Shown piece after piece: positions 25,345 to 33,351 of a DNA stretch of 64,000 bases (the stretch's first letter is position 1; each line of letters starts with the position of its first letter). The notes below the pieces were generated by a model. It saw nothing but the letters and a program-made list of their open reading frames with translations, had not been told where the DNA came from and ran no database searches. This stretch comes from Acuticoccus sp039034015. Its GTDB lineage: Bacteria; Pseudomonadota; Alphaproteobacteria; Rhizobiales; Amorphaceae. The DNA is taken from assembly GCA_039034015.1 (NCBI GenBank), contig JBCCBM010000004.1, forward strand, positions 184,770 through 248,769, read 5' to 3'. The position numbers and the translations under genes were made by a program.

Positions 25345-26339
25345 TGCTTGACCAGACCGCCTTCGACCTCCGCAAGTATCTGCGGCGCAACTCGGCCTCC
25401 TTCACCGTGTGGGTGGCGCTCCTGGCGCTCATCACCTTCGGCCTTCTGCGGTATGACAACTTTGGCGGCGCCTACAATATCTCCTCGTTCCTGAACTACA
25501 ACGCCATGTTCATCGCCATCGCGCTCGGCATGTGCTTTGTCATCATGACGGGTGGCATCGACCTTTCGGTGGGCTCCGTCGCCGCCTTCACGTCCGTCGT
25601 CGCCGCCTACCTTTCGCCTTACGGGCTCGAGGTCGCGATCCCCGGCGCGGTCGCGGCCGGGGTCGGCTTTGGCGCCATCAACGCCTTTTGCATCATCGTC
25701 CTCAACATCCCGCCGTTCATCGCAACCCTTGCCACAATGCTGGGCGCCAAGGGCGGCGCGCTCGTCATTTCCGGCGCGCAAACCATCTCGGTGGACTGGG
25801 GCTCCAACTTCACAAAGCTCGGCATGGGCCAGGCGTTCGGCCTCCCGTGGGCGATCTACATTGTGATCGCCCTCACCCTCGCCCTTTGGGTGGTGCTTGA
25901 AAAAACCACCATCGGCCGCACGGTGCTCGCCATCGGCGGCAGCGAGGATGCGTCCACCCTAATGGGCCTCAAGGTGAACCGCGCCAAGGCCTTCGCCTAC
26001 ATGCTGTCGGGCGGGTGTGCGGGGCTGGCGGGGCTCTTCCTCGCGTCTGGCTTTGGCGCCGGCCAGCCCCTGGAGGGTATTGGGTGGGAGCTTTCAGCCA
26101 TCGCCTCCGTGGTGGTGGGTGGCACGCTCCTCACCGGCGGCATGGGGTCCATCCCGGCCACCGTTGCGGGTGCGCTGCTGCTCGGGCTCGTCTTCAACGT
26201 TCTGAACTTCGAAAACGGGCAGGGCACCATCTCGTTCTCCGCCTATTGGCAGATGGTGATCCGCGGGGGCTTCCTCTTCCTCGTCATCCTCCTTCAGGCG
26301 CGGGTGATCGCCCGGCATCAAAAGGGGTTTGGCGCATGA
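25344..26339 (+). CDS. YjfF-like sugar ABC transporter permease
   Basis: A 331-residue CUT2 permease. VIMTGGIDLSVGSVAAFTSV and IGRTVLAIGGSEDAS are the conserved family blocks, with several membrane segments before and after. It begins at the TAATG junction with the preceding permease and GGAGG lies upstream. Two distinct permease genes per transporter is the mark of the galactofuranose-type system; many other CUT2 transporters use a homodimer. The stop overlaps the dehydratase start (ATGA), linking transport to catabolism. Confidence 0.92.
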   Translation: MLDQTAFDLRKYLRRNSASFTVWVALLALITFGLLRYDNFGGAYNISSFLNYNAMFIAIALGMCFVIMTGGIDLSVGSVAAFTSVVAAYLSPYGLEVAIPGAVAAGVGFGAINAFCIIVLNIPPFIATLATMLGAKGGALVISGAQTISVDWGSNFTKLGMGQAFGLPWAIYIVIALTLALWVVLEKTTIGRTVLAIGGSEDASTLMGLKVNRAKAFAYMLSGGCAGLAGLFLASGFGAGQPLEGIGWELSAIASVVVGGTLLTGGMGSIPATVAGALLLGLVFNVLNFENGQGTISFSAYWQMVIRGGFLFLVILLQARVIARHQKGFGA

Positions 26340-27433
26340 GCCGCATTGAGTCCGTCAACGCGCGCCGCTTTGCCATCCCGCTCGCCGAAGTCTTGACCGA
26401 CGCCAAGCACGGCGATCACACCCATTTTGAGCTCATCACCGTCACCCTTCGCACCGCCGACGGTCTTGAGGGCACCGGCTACACCTACACCGGCGGCAAG
26501 GGCGGCCACGCCATCCGCGCCATGGTCGAGCACGACCTTGCCCCCTTCCTGATTGGCCAGGACGCGGCCGCCGTGGAAGACCTCCACGATGCCATGCAGT
26601 GGCACGTCCATTATGTTGCGCGCGGCGGCATCGCCTCCTTCGCGATCTCGGCGGTGGACATTGCGCTGTGGGACCTTCGGGGCCACCGCACCGGCAAATC
26701 GCTGGCCATCATGGCCGGTGGCGCGGCGGACCGTTGCAAGGCCTATGCGGGCGGCATCGACCTCAACTTCCCCCTCGAAAAGCTGCTCGCACAAACCGAC
26801 GGTTACCTTGCCCGCGGCTTCAACGCCGTCAAAATCAAGGTCGGCCAGCCCGACCTTGCCGATGACATTGCCCGCGTTGCGGCCGTGCGCGAGCGGCTTG
26901 GCGACCGCGCCTTCATGGTCGACGCCAACTACGCGCTCTCGGTCGATGAGGCGATCCGCGCCGCCAACGCCTTCAAAGAGTTCGGCATTTTGTGGTTTGA
27001 AGAACCCACCATCCCCGATGACTATAAGGGCTTTGGCAAAATTGCCGAGGCCACCGGCGTCCCCCTCGCGATGGGCGAAAACCTCCACACCCTCCACGAG
27101 TTCGAATACGCCTTCGCGGACGCAAAACTCTCCTACATCCAGCCCGACGCCTCCAACTGCGGCGGCATCACCGGCTTTTTGCGCGTGGCGGCGCTGGCGG
27201 CGGCCCACAATGTCCCCGTCTGCTCCCACGGCATGCAAGAGCTTCATGTGAGCCTCGTTTCATCACAACCGAACGCGGGCTGGCTTGAGGTGCACTCCTT
27301 CCCCATCGATCAATACACCACGCGCCCCCTTGTGGTGGCCGATCATCTTGCCGTTGCACCCAATGTGCCCGGCATCGGTGTGAACTTCGACTGGGACAAA
27401 CTGAACGACGCGAACAAGGACTTTGCTGGATGA
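26336..27433 (+). CDS. enolase-superfamily sugar-acid dehydratase (mandelate racemase/MLE group)
   Basis: A 365-residue enolase-superfamily enzyme. The KxK base pair is at 166-168 (VKIKVG), magnesium ligands are Asp196, Glu222 (FEEP) and Glu248 (GEN), and His298 (CSHGMQE) supplies the second base, giving a KxK...His layout typical of acid-sugar dehydratases. It should remove water from an aldonate or aldarate to give a 2-keto-3-deoxy acid. It is coupled to the sugar transporter upstream (ATGA) and to a dehydrogenase downstream (ATGA). The particular acid sugar is not certain. Confidence 0.87.
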   Translation: MSRIESVNARRFAIPLAEVLTDAKHGDHTHFELITVTLRTADGLEGTGYTYTGGKGGHAIRAMVEHDLAPFLIGQDAAAVEDLHDAMQWHVHYVARGGIASFAISAVDIALWDLRGHRTGKSLAIMAGGAADRCKAYAGGIDLNFPLEKLLAQTDGYLARGFNAVKIKVGQPDLADDIARVAAVRERLGDRAFMVDANYALSVDEAIRAANAFKEFGILWFEEPTIPDDYKGFGKIAEATGVPLAMGENLHTLHEFEYAFADAKLSYIQPDASNCGGITGFLRVAALAAAHNVPVCSHGMQELHVSLVSSQPNAGWLEVHSFPIDQYTTRPLVVADHLAVAPNVPGIGVNFDWDKLNDANKDFAG

Positions 27434-28461
27434 CAGCAACCATCGCCGCCGCCCACTATCGCGGCAACAAAACCTTCACCGTTGACACCGTCCCCGCGCC
27501 GAGCCCCGGCCCGGGCGATGTGGCCGTCAAGATCGCCTATTGCGGCATCTGCGGCACCGACATGCACGTTTTCCACGGCAACATGGACGCGCGCGTCGGC
27601 AAAGAGCGGGTGATCGGCCACGAAATGTCCGGCACCGTCGCCGCCGTCGGCGAAGGGGTGACGGGGGTTGCGCAAGGGGAAAAGGTCGTCGTGCGCCCGC
27701 TCGTTGCCTGCGGCGAGTGCCCGGCCTGCATTCGCGGCCATGCCCACATTTGCCAAAACCTAAAATTTCTCGGCCTCGACACTGATGGCGCCATGCAGGA
27801 GGAGTGGGTCGTCCCCGCCCACACCCTGCACAAGCTGCCTGATGACCTTCCGATGGATCACGCCGCGCTTATCGAGCCGGTGGCCGTCGCGTGCCACGAT
27901 GTGCGCCTTGCCGGCCTCCAGCGCTGCGAGGATGTGGTGGTGATCGGCGGCGGCCCCATCGGCGTTTTGGTGGCGATGGTCGCGCGGGAGACCGGCGGCA
28001 AAGTTGTCCTCTCCGAGGTGAACCCCCACCGCCTCGCCATTGCCGAAGGTCTGGGCTTTAACACCATCAACCCCGCCGAAACCGACCTTGCCAAAGAGGT
28101 GATGGCGCGCACCGCCGGCAAGGGCGCGGACGTCGTCTTCGAGGTGTCGGGCACCCAGCCGGGCGTTGACGCGATGACCGCGGTTGCCGCCACCCGCGCG
28201 CGCATCGTGATGGTCGCCATCCACGCCAAGAAGCCTGAGGTGGACCTTTTTCAGTTTTTCTGGCGCGAGCTTCAGCTCATCGGCGCCCGGGTCTATGAGC
28301 CGCAGGACTATGACCGCGCCATCGCGCTCGTTGCCAAAGGCGCCATCGATGCCGCCACCGTCATCACCGACGTTGCGCCGCTCTCGGAGATTCAATCGGC
28401 CTTTGAGGCGCTCGACGCTTCGCCAACGGCCCTCAAAAGCCTGATCAAAGTGGGGGCGTGA
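27430..28461 (+). CDS. zinc-dependent medium-chain alcohol dehydrogenase
   Basis: A 343-residue MDR enzyme. Catalytic zinc is held by Cys38 (CGICGTD), His64 and Glu65 (GHE); structural zinc by Cys94, Cys97, Cys100 and Cys108. The cofactor motif is VVVIGGGPIGVLVA. It resembles sorbitol/threonine dehydrogenase-type polyol dehydrogenases. In this operon it may oxidise a hydroxyl of the sugar or of the keto-deoxy acid, using NAD(P). The ATG overlaps the dehydratase stop; three bases separate its stop from the next start. Confidence 0.88.
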   Translation: MTATIAAAHYRGNKTFTVDTVPAPSPGPGDVAVKIAYCGICGTDMHVFHGNMDARVGKERVIGHEMSGTVAAVGEGVTGVAQGEKVVVRPLVACGECPACIRGHAHICQNLKFLGLDTDGAMQEEWVVPAHTLHKLPDDLPMDHAALIEPVAVACHDVRLAGLQRCEDVVVIGGGPIGVLVAMVARETGGKVVLSEVNPHRLAIAEGLGFNTINPAETDLAKEVMARTAGKGADVVFEVSGTQPGVDAMTAVAATRARIVMVAIHAKKPEVDLFQFFWRELQLIGARVYEPQDYDRAIALVAKGAIDAATVITDVAPLSEIQSAFEALDASPTALKSLIKVGA

Positions 28462-28464
28462 GCG

Positions 28465-29223
28465 ATGAACCTTTTTGATCTGACCGGCAAAACCGCCCTT
28501 GTGACCGGCGCCAAACGGGGCATTGGCCGCGCCATGGCAGAGGGCCTTGCCGCCGCCGGCGCCGACATTGTCGGCGTCTCCGCAACCCTTGAACAGGGTT
28601 CTGATGTCGAGGCCGCCGTGAAGGCGATGGGCCGCGCCTTCACCGGCCACGCGTGCGATTTTTCCGACCGTTCCGCGCTCTTGGCGTTTGTCGCCAAGCT
28701 AGAGGCGGATGGCGTCGCGCCCGACATTTTGGTCAACAACGCCGGGACCATCGCCCGCACCCCGGCCGCCGACCACCCCGACGCCATGTGGGACACGGTG
28801 ATTGAAACCAACCTCTCGGCGCAATTTGTGCTCTCCCGCGAGATCGGCCGGGGGATGCTGGCGCGGGGCTCTGGAAAAATCATCTTCACCGCCTCGCTCC
28901 TCACCTTCCAAGGGGGGATCACGGTGCCGGGCTATGCCGCGTCCAAAGGCGGCATTGGCCAGCTCACGAAGGCGCTGGCCAACGAGTGGGCCGGCCGCGG
29001 CGTCAACGTGAACGCGATCGCGCCCGGCTACATCGCCACAGACAACACCGAGGCGCTGCGCAAGGACCCGGTGCGCTCGGAGGCCATCTTGTCCCGCATC
29101 CCCCAAGGCCGCTGGGGCCTTGCGGAGGATTTTGTGGGTCCCGTCGTGTTCCTCGCCTCAAAGGCGTCGGACTATGTGAATGGCGAGATCCTCACCGTCG
29201 ACGGCGGCTGGATGGGGCGTTAA
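28465..29223 (+). CDS. KduD-like SDR (2-keto-3-deoxy acid dehydrogenase)
   Basis: A 252-residue SDR close to E. coli KduD over its whole length. TGAKRGIG at 14-21, NNAG at 91-94, Ser144, Tyr157 and Lys161 form the active site; LTFQGGITVPGYAASKGG and RGVNVNAIAPGYIATDNTEALR match KduD. KduD oxidises 2-keto-3-deoxygluconate-type compounds, so the dehydratase product is a natural substrate. Last gene of this operon; its TAA stop is shared with the convergent dehydrogenase stop (TTAA). Exact substrate unproved. Confidence 0.85.
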   Translation: MNLFDLTGKTALVTGAKRGIGRAMAEGLAAAGADIVGVSATLEQGSDVEAAVKAMGRAFTGHACDFSDRSALLAFVAKLEADGVAPDILVNNAGTIARTPAADHPDAMWDTVIETNLSAQFVLSREIGRGMLARGSGKIIFTASLLTFQGGITVPGYAASKGGIGQLTKALANEWAGRGVNVNAIAPGYIATDNTEALRKDPVRSEAILSRIPQGRWGLAEDFVGPVVFLASKASDYVNGEILTVDGGWMGR

Positions 29224-30299
29224 AGCCGCTCCAAGACAGCGGTGGTGACGGCGGCGCAGTCGCTTGTGCCGCCAAGCTCCATGGGCAGAATTGCCGCATC
29301 CGCGTAGGCCTGCCAGACGGCCGCATCCAGCGCATCGGCCGCCTCCACCAGCGCGGGGGCATCGGCCCGCGCGCCGAGCCAATCCAGCATCATCGCGGCG
29401 GAGACCAGCATGGCGGTGGGGTTCGCGATCCCGCGGCCGGCAATGTCGGGCGCTGTCCCGTGGGCGGGCTGAAAGAGGCCGTGCGCGCGGCCGATTTCGG
29501 CGCAAGGGGCCATGCCCATGCCGCCCACCAGCCCGCCGCAAAGGTCCGACAAAATGTCGCCGAACATGTTCTCCATGACGAGGACATCCGCCTCCCACGG
29601 CTTTTTCACGAGTTCTAGGGCCATGGCGTCCACATAGGCGTGGTCGGCCGCCACATCGGGGTGTTGTGCAGCCCGCTCGTCAAAAATCTTTCGGAAGAAG
29701 GCCATGGAGGCGAAGACGTTGGCTTTGTCGACGCACGTCACCCGCCCGTGCCCGCGGCCCTTTTGGGTGCGCCGGCGGGCAAGGTTAAAGGCAAAGTCAA
29801 AAAGGTCCTCGCTGGTGGCGCGGGTGATTTCCAAAAAGTCACGGGCGATGCGGTCATCCTCCACCGTGCCCCGCCCGCGGGAGGCAAAGAGCCCCTCGGT
29901 GGATTCGCGAAGCACGATGAGGTCGATCCCCTGCGCCTCCGGCCGCGCCAAAAGCGCCGGCGTGTTGGGGTATTTTCGCGCTGGCCGAACCCCTGCGAAG
30001 AGGCCGAATTCGCGCCGCATTTCAAGGTGCGGGGCAACCTCCGTCCCATCGGCCAAGCGCACATCCGGCAGGCCCATGGACCCGAACAAGATCGCGTCTG
30101 CGGCGCGGGCGGCCTCGAAGGCGCCCTTTTCAAGGTCTTCGCCCGTGTCCCGATAGTGCGCGGCGCCACCAGCCCATGTGGTTGTCGCAAGGCGAAAGCC
30201 ATGGCGCGCCTCAAGCGCCTTCAAGACGGCGAGCGCGGCCTCCATCACCTCAGGGCCAATGCCGTCACCGGGGAACACGGCGATCTCAAAACTCATCAT
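29220..30299 (-). CDS. isopropylmalate/tartrate dehydrogenase-family enzyme
   Basis: A 359-residue beta-decarboxylating dehydrogenase. PGDGIGPEV near the N-terminus, RESTEGLFAS, VDKANV with the catalytic lysine and NMFGDILSDLCGGLVGGMG with the metal aspartates are all present. Substrates of the family are 2-hydroxy-3-substituted diacids (isopropylmalate, isocitrate, tartrate, malate). Lying amid sugar-acid genes and not with leuCD, it is more likely a tartrate/malate-type enzyme than LeuB. Two adjacent ATG codons are possible starts. The small monooxygenase-fold gene ends 4 bp before it, so the two form one unit. Confidence 0.83.
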   Translation of the reverse strand: MMSFEIAVFPGDGIGPEVMEAALAVLKALEARHGFRLATTTWAGGAAHYRDTGEDLEKGAFEAARAADAILFGSMGLPDVRLADGTEVAPHLEMRREFGLFAGVRPARKYPNTPALLARPEAQGIDLIVLRESTEGLFASRGRGTVEDDRIARDFLEITRATSEDLFDFAFNLARRRTQKGRGHGRVTCVDKANVFASMAFFRKIFDERAAQHPDVAADHAYVDAMALELVKKPWEADVLVMENMFGDILSDLCGGLVGGMGMAPCAEIGRAHGLFQPAHGTAPDIAGRGIANPTAMLVSAAMMLDWLGARADAPALVEAADALDAAVWQAYADAAILPMELGGTSDCAAVTTAVLERL

Positions 30300-30303
30300 G
30301 GTG

Positions 30304-30594
30304 TCAATGGTTTGTAAGGGTCAGGCGGCGGATGGATCGTTCCACCACAAGGGGGCCGGCGGCGGCGTCAAAGGCCTTGTAGTGCGGGGTGTTTCGGTGG
30401 GCGTCGAGGTCGTCGGCCGCGTCATAGACCTCGTAAAGGAGGACGGTGTCGGGCTCTGCGGGGTCAATCAGAACGTCAAAGCGGTGGCAGCCGGGCTCAT
30501 CCGCCACGGAGGCCGCCGCGTTTTTTTGGACGAGGGGGAGGAAGGTGTCGCGCTCACCGGGCGCGGTGCGAATGGTGACGAGGATGGCAAACAT
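30304..30594 (-). CDS. antibiotic biosynthesis monooxygenase (ABM)-fold protein
   Basis: A 96-residue dimeric alpha-beta barrel protein (MFAILVTIRT..., GCHRFDVLIDP, YEVYDAADDLDAHRNTPHYKAF). Relatives include YgiN-like quinol monooxygenases and small epimerase-like helpers such as LsrG. No metal or cofactor is needed in the fold. The start at MFAILV is chosen because similarity begins there. It diverges from the SMP-30 lactonase across a 68-bp gap with an AT-rich dyad. In sugar clusters such proteins are often of unknown role. Confidence 0.78.
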   Translation of the reverse strand: MFAILVTIRTAPGERDTFLPLVQKNAAASVADEPGCHRFDVLIDPAEPDTVLLYEVYDAADDLDAHRNTPHYKAFDAAAGPLVVERSIRRLTLTNH

Positions 30595-30621
30595 TGGCGT
30601 TCCGCTGTTGAACAATCCATC

Positions 30622-30641
30622 CATTATTGTATAAATTAATG
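30622..30641. promoter_or_regulatory. AT-rich dyad in the divergent promoter, candidate GntR operator
   Basis: CATTATT-gtataa-ATTAATG forms an inverted repeat with six of seven pairs in the 68-bp gap between two divergent units. The GntR-type regulator encoded third in the rightward unit is the obvious candidate to bind it. Inference from position and symmetry only. Confidence 0.45.
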
Positions 30642-30662
30642 TATGCGTAAAGCCCCTCGCCC

Positions 30663-31664
30663 ATGATCCCCACCCACACCATCGGCTTTGTCGGCCACGG
30701 CCTCGCCCGGCCGGAGGGCGTCCTCGCCCACCGCAGCGGCCACCTTTTTGCGGCCGATTGGGCCGGCAATGGCGGCGTTGCCATCATCGCGCCGGGCGGC
30801 GCCGTCACCCGCTGCCTCGCCGCCCGCCCCGTCCGCCCCAACGGCATCGCGCTGGAGCATGGCGGCTCATTCCTCCTCGCCCACCTTAGCGACACGGAGG
30901 GCGGCGTCTTCCGCCTCCACGCAGACGGGCGGCTGGAGCCGGTCGTCACCGAGGTCGCCGGCCGCCCGCTCCCCCCCACCAACTTTGTCGTTGCGGACGG
31001 GGCGGGCCGCCTTTGGATCACCGTTTCCACCCGCCACAGCCCGCGCCACCGCGCCGCCCGGCCGGATGTGGCCGACGGCTTTATTGTGTGTGTGCCGCCC
31101 GGGGGGCCGCCGCGCGTGGTTGCCGATGGGCTTGGCTATACCAACGAGTGCGCCATCGTTGGCGACACGCTGTACGTGAATGAAACCTTTGGCCGCCGCA
31201 TTTCCGCCTTTGCCCTCCGCGGCGATGGGCTCGGCCCCCGCCAAACCCACGCAACCTTCGGCGAGGGCACCTTCCCCGATGGCCTGGTGGCCGATGAGCG
31301 CGGCGGCCTTTGGGTCACAAGCGTCGTCTCCAACCGCCTCATCCACGTGAGGGACGGCACCGCCACAACCATGATGGAAGACGCCGACGAAGACGCCCTC
31401 GCCACCACCGAGCGCGTTTTTCAAGCCGGGTCACTCACCACCGAACAATTTGGCCAATTGCTCGGCCAAACGCTCAAGAACATTTCGAGCCTCGCCTTTT
31501 CCGGGCCGGACCGGTCGGTGGGCGTCTTTGGCTGCCTCCACGGCGAGGCGCTCGCCACGGTCCCGCTCCCCGCCGTGGGCGCCGAACCGATCCACTGGCG
31601 GGCCGACCTTGGCGGGCTCATCGCGGCCGGCCTCGTCGCCGCGGAAGAGGCGGGCGAGCCATGA
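30663..31664 (+). CDS. SMP-30/gluconolactonase-like beta-propeller hydrolase
   Basis: A 333-residue six-bladed beta-propeller of the SGL/SMP-30 group: LARPEGVLAH (metal Glu), RPNGIALE, PPTNFVVADGAGRLWITVS, TNECAIVGDTLYVNE (metal Asn) and FPDGLVADERGGLWVTS (metal Asp). Members hydrolyse sugar lactones to aldonates with a divalent metal. No signal peptide, so cytosolic. It would act between a sugar dehydrogenase and the dehydratase. First gene of a three-gene unit with the Gfo/Idh/MocA dehydrogenase and the GntR regulator. Confidence 0.82.
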   Translation: MIPTHTIGFVGHGLARPEGVLAHRSGHLFAADWAGNGGVAIIAPGGAVTRCLAARPVRPNGIALEHGGSFLLAHLSDTEGGVFRLHADGRLEPVVTEVAGRPLPPTNFVVADGAGRLWITVSTRHSPRHRAARPDVADGFIVCVPPGGPPRVVADGLGYTNECAIVGDTLYVNETFGRRISAFALRGDGLGPRQTHATFGEGTFPDGLVADERGGLWVTSVVSNRLIHVRDGTATTMMEDADEDALATTERVFQAGSLTTEQFGQLLGQTLKNISSLAFSGPDRSVGVFGCLHGEALATVPLPAVGAEPIHWRADLGGLIAAGLVAAEEAGEP

Positions 31665-32686
31665 CAACGCTTAAAGTTGCAACCGTTGGCGCCGGATACT
31701 TTGCCGGCTTTCACCATGAGGCGTGGGCGCGCATGAAAAATGTCGCCCTCGTTGCCGTCTGCGACACTGCGCTTGACCGCGCAGAGGCGATGGCGCGTGA
31801 CCACGGCGCACCCGCCGCCTATGACGACCCGGAAAAAATGCTCACCACCGAGCGGCCGGATCTGTTGGACATTGCCGTCCCGCCGGCCGGCCACAGGGCG
31901 CTGGTGGCGCTTGCCGCCCGCCACGGCGTCCACGCCATTTGCCAAAAGGCCTTCACCCGCTCGCTCGCCGAGGCGCAGGAGGCCGTGGCGCTCGCAAAGG
32001 CGGCCGGCATCACCCTTGCGATCCATGAGAATTTTCGCTTCCAGCCCTGGTATCGCGAGGCCAAGCGGCTCATCACCGCCGGCCACCTTGGCGAGATTTT
32101 CGGCGCGCACTTTCGCCTGCGCCCCGGTGATGGGAAGGGCCCGCGCGCCTATCTCGACCGGCAGCCCTATTTTCAAACCATGGAGCGCTTCCTGATCCAC
32201 GAGACAGGGATCCACTTCATCGACACCTTTCGCTTCCTGTTCGGGGAGGCGCGGGACGTCTTTGCCGACCTTCGACAGCTAAACCCCGCCATCAATGGGG
32301 AGGACGCTGGCCTCCTTCTTCTCACCCACGGGGCGGGCATCAAGACGCTCTTCGACGGCAACCGCCTTGCCGACCACGCGGCCGAAAATCGCCGCCTCAC
32401 CATGGGCGAGTTCACCGTGGAAGGGTCGGCCGGCACCCTGCGGCTCGACGGCAACGGCCGGCTTTTCGTGCGCCCCTTCGGCACCAACGACGACACACCC
32501 CACACCTACGCCTGGTCCGCCAAAGGCTTTGCGGGGGACTGTGTCTTTGCCCTCCAGCGCCATGTGGTGGACCATCTCATCGACGGCGCCCCGCTGGAAA
32601 ATTCCGGCGAGGATTATCTACAAAACCTTCGCGTGGAGGCCGCAGCCTACCAGTCGGCCAAGGCGGGCGCGCGGGTGAAGGTGTGA
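31661..32686 (+). CDS. Gfo/Idh/MocA-family oxidoreductase
   Basis: A 341-residue NAD(P)-dependent sugar dehydrogenase. The Rossmann motif VGAGYFAGFHHEAW is at the N-terminus. The usual EKP signature is changed to QKA (HAICQKAFTRS), so the catalytic-site lysine stays but Glu and Pro are lost. HETGIHFIDTFRFLFGE contains the conserved active-site His. It may oxidise an aldose to the lactone opened by the preceding SMP-30 protein. The ATG overlaps the lactonase stop (ATGA), and its stop overlaps the GntR start (GTGA). Confidence 0.82.
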   Translation: MTTLKVATVGAGYFAGFHHEAWARMKNVALVAVCDTALDRAEAMARDHGAPAAYDDPEKMLTTERPDLLDIAVPPAGHRALVALAARHGVHAICQKAFTRSLAEAQEAVALAKAAGITLAIHENFRFQPWYREAKRLITAGHLGEIFGAHFRLRPGDGKGPRAYLDRQPYFQTMERFLIHETGIHFIDTFRFLFGEARDVFADLRQLNPAINGEDAGLLLLTHGAGIKTLFDGNRLADHAAENRRLTMGEFTVEGSAGTLRLDGNGRLFVRPFGTNDDTPHTYAWSAKGFAGDCVFALQRHVVDHLIDGAPLENSGEDYLQNLRVEAAAYQSAKAGARVKV

Positions 32687-33351
32687 GCGAGGGCGCCGGC
32701 ACCCGAGCGGAAACGGCCTATGGCGAGCTGAAGCGCCGCGTCCTCAACAATGCCTTTCCCGCGGGCGCCTATGTGCTGGAGCAGGAGCTTGCCGATCTTC
32801 TTCAGATGAGCCGCACGCCCATTCGCGAAGCGCTCGTGCGCCTTTCCAACGAGGGGCTTGTGGAAATTCGCCCGCGGCACGGCATGCGGGTGATCCCCAT
32901 TTCGGCGGCGGATATGGCCGAGATTTACACGATCCTCACCGCCCTTGAGGCGGAGGTGGCGGCGGAGGTCGCCCGGCGCGGCCTCACCCCGGCCGAGCGC
33001 GCGGCGCTGCGCGGGGCGGTGGCCGCCATGGACGCCGCGCTTGAGGCGGAGGACCTTGACGCCTGGGCCGCCGCCGACGCCGACTTTCACGCCCATCTGG
33101 TGGCCGCAAGCGCCAACCGGCGGCTGCGAAGCGCGATCCTGCAGTATTGGGAGCAGGCCCACCGCGTGCGCATGGTCACGCTGCGCCTGCGCCCCAAGCC
33201 CGTCCAGTCCACACAAGAGCATCACGCCCTTGTGGACGCGCTGGAGGCCAACGATCCCGCGCAGGCCGCAAAACTCCATCGCGCCCATCGCGAACGGGCC
33301 GCAACGCTGCTTGCCGAGATTTTGAAAACCCTCGGCTCGCCCGCGCTTTAG
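32683..33351 (+). CDS. GntR-family (FCD) transcriptional regulator
   Basis: A 222-residue regulator. The winged helix spans roughly residues 10-70 (VLEQELADLLQMSRTPIREALVRLSNEGLVEIRPRHGMRV); an all-alpha FCD ligand-binding domain follows, with ADADFHAHLVAAS and EHHALVDALEANDP carrying likely metal/ligand His residues. It starts with GTG overlapping the previous stop. It probably controls its own unit and the divergent dehydrogenase genes in response to a sugar acid. The TAG stop overlaps the convergent acetate kinase stop. Confidence 0.9.
   Translation: MSEGAGTRAETAYGELKRRVLNNAFPAGAYVLEQELADLLQMSRTPIREALVRLSNEGLVEIRPRHGMRVIPISAADMAEIYTILTALEAEVAAEVARRGLTPAERAALRGAVAAMDAALEAEDLDAWAAADADFHAHLVAASANRRLRSAILQYWEQAHRVRMVTLRLRPKPVQSTQEHHALVDALEANDPAQAAKLHRAHRERAATLLAEILKTLGSPAL

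Noticed and set aside
29220..30299. leuB (3-isopropylmalate dehydrogenase of leucine synthesis)
   Set aside because: No leuCD neighbours, and the setting is sugar-acid catabolism; kept as a family-level call.
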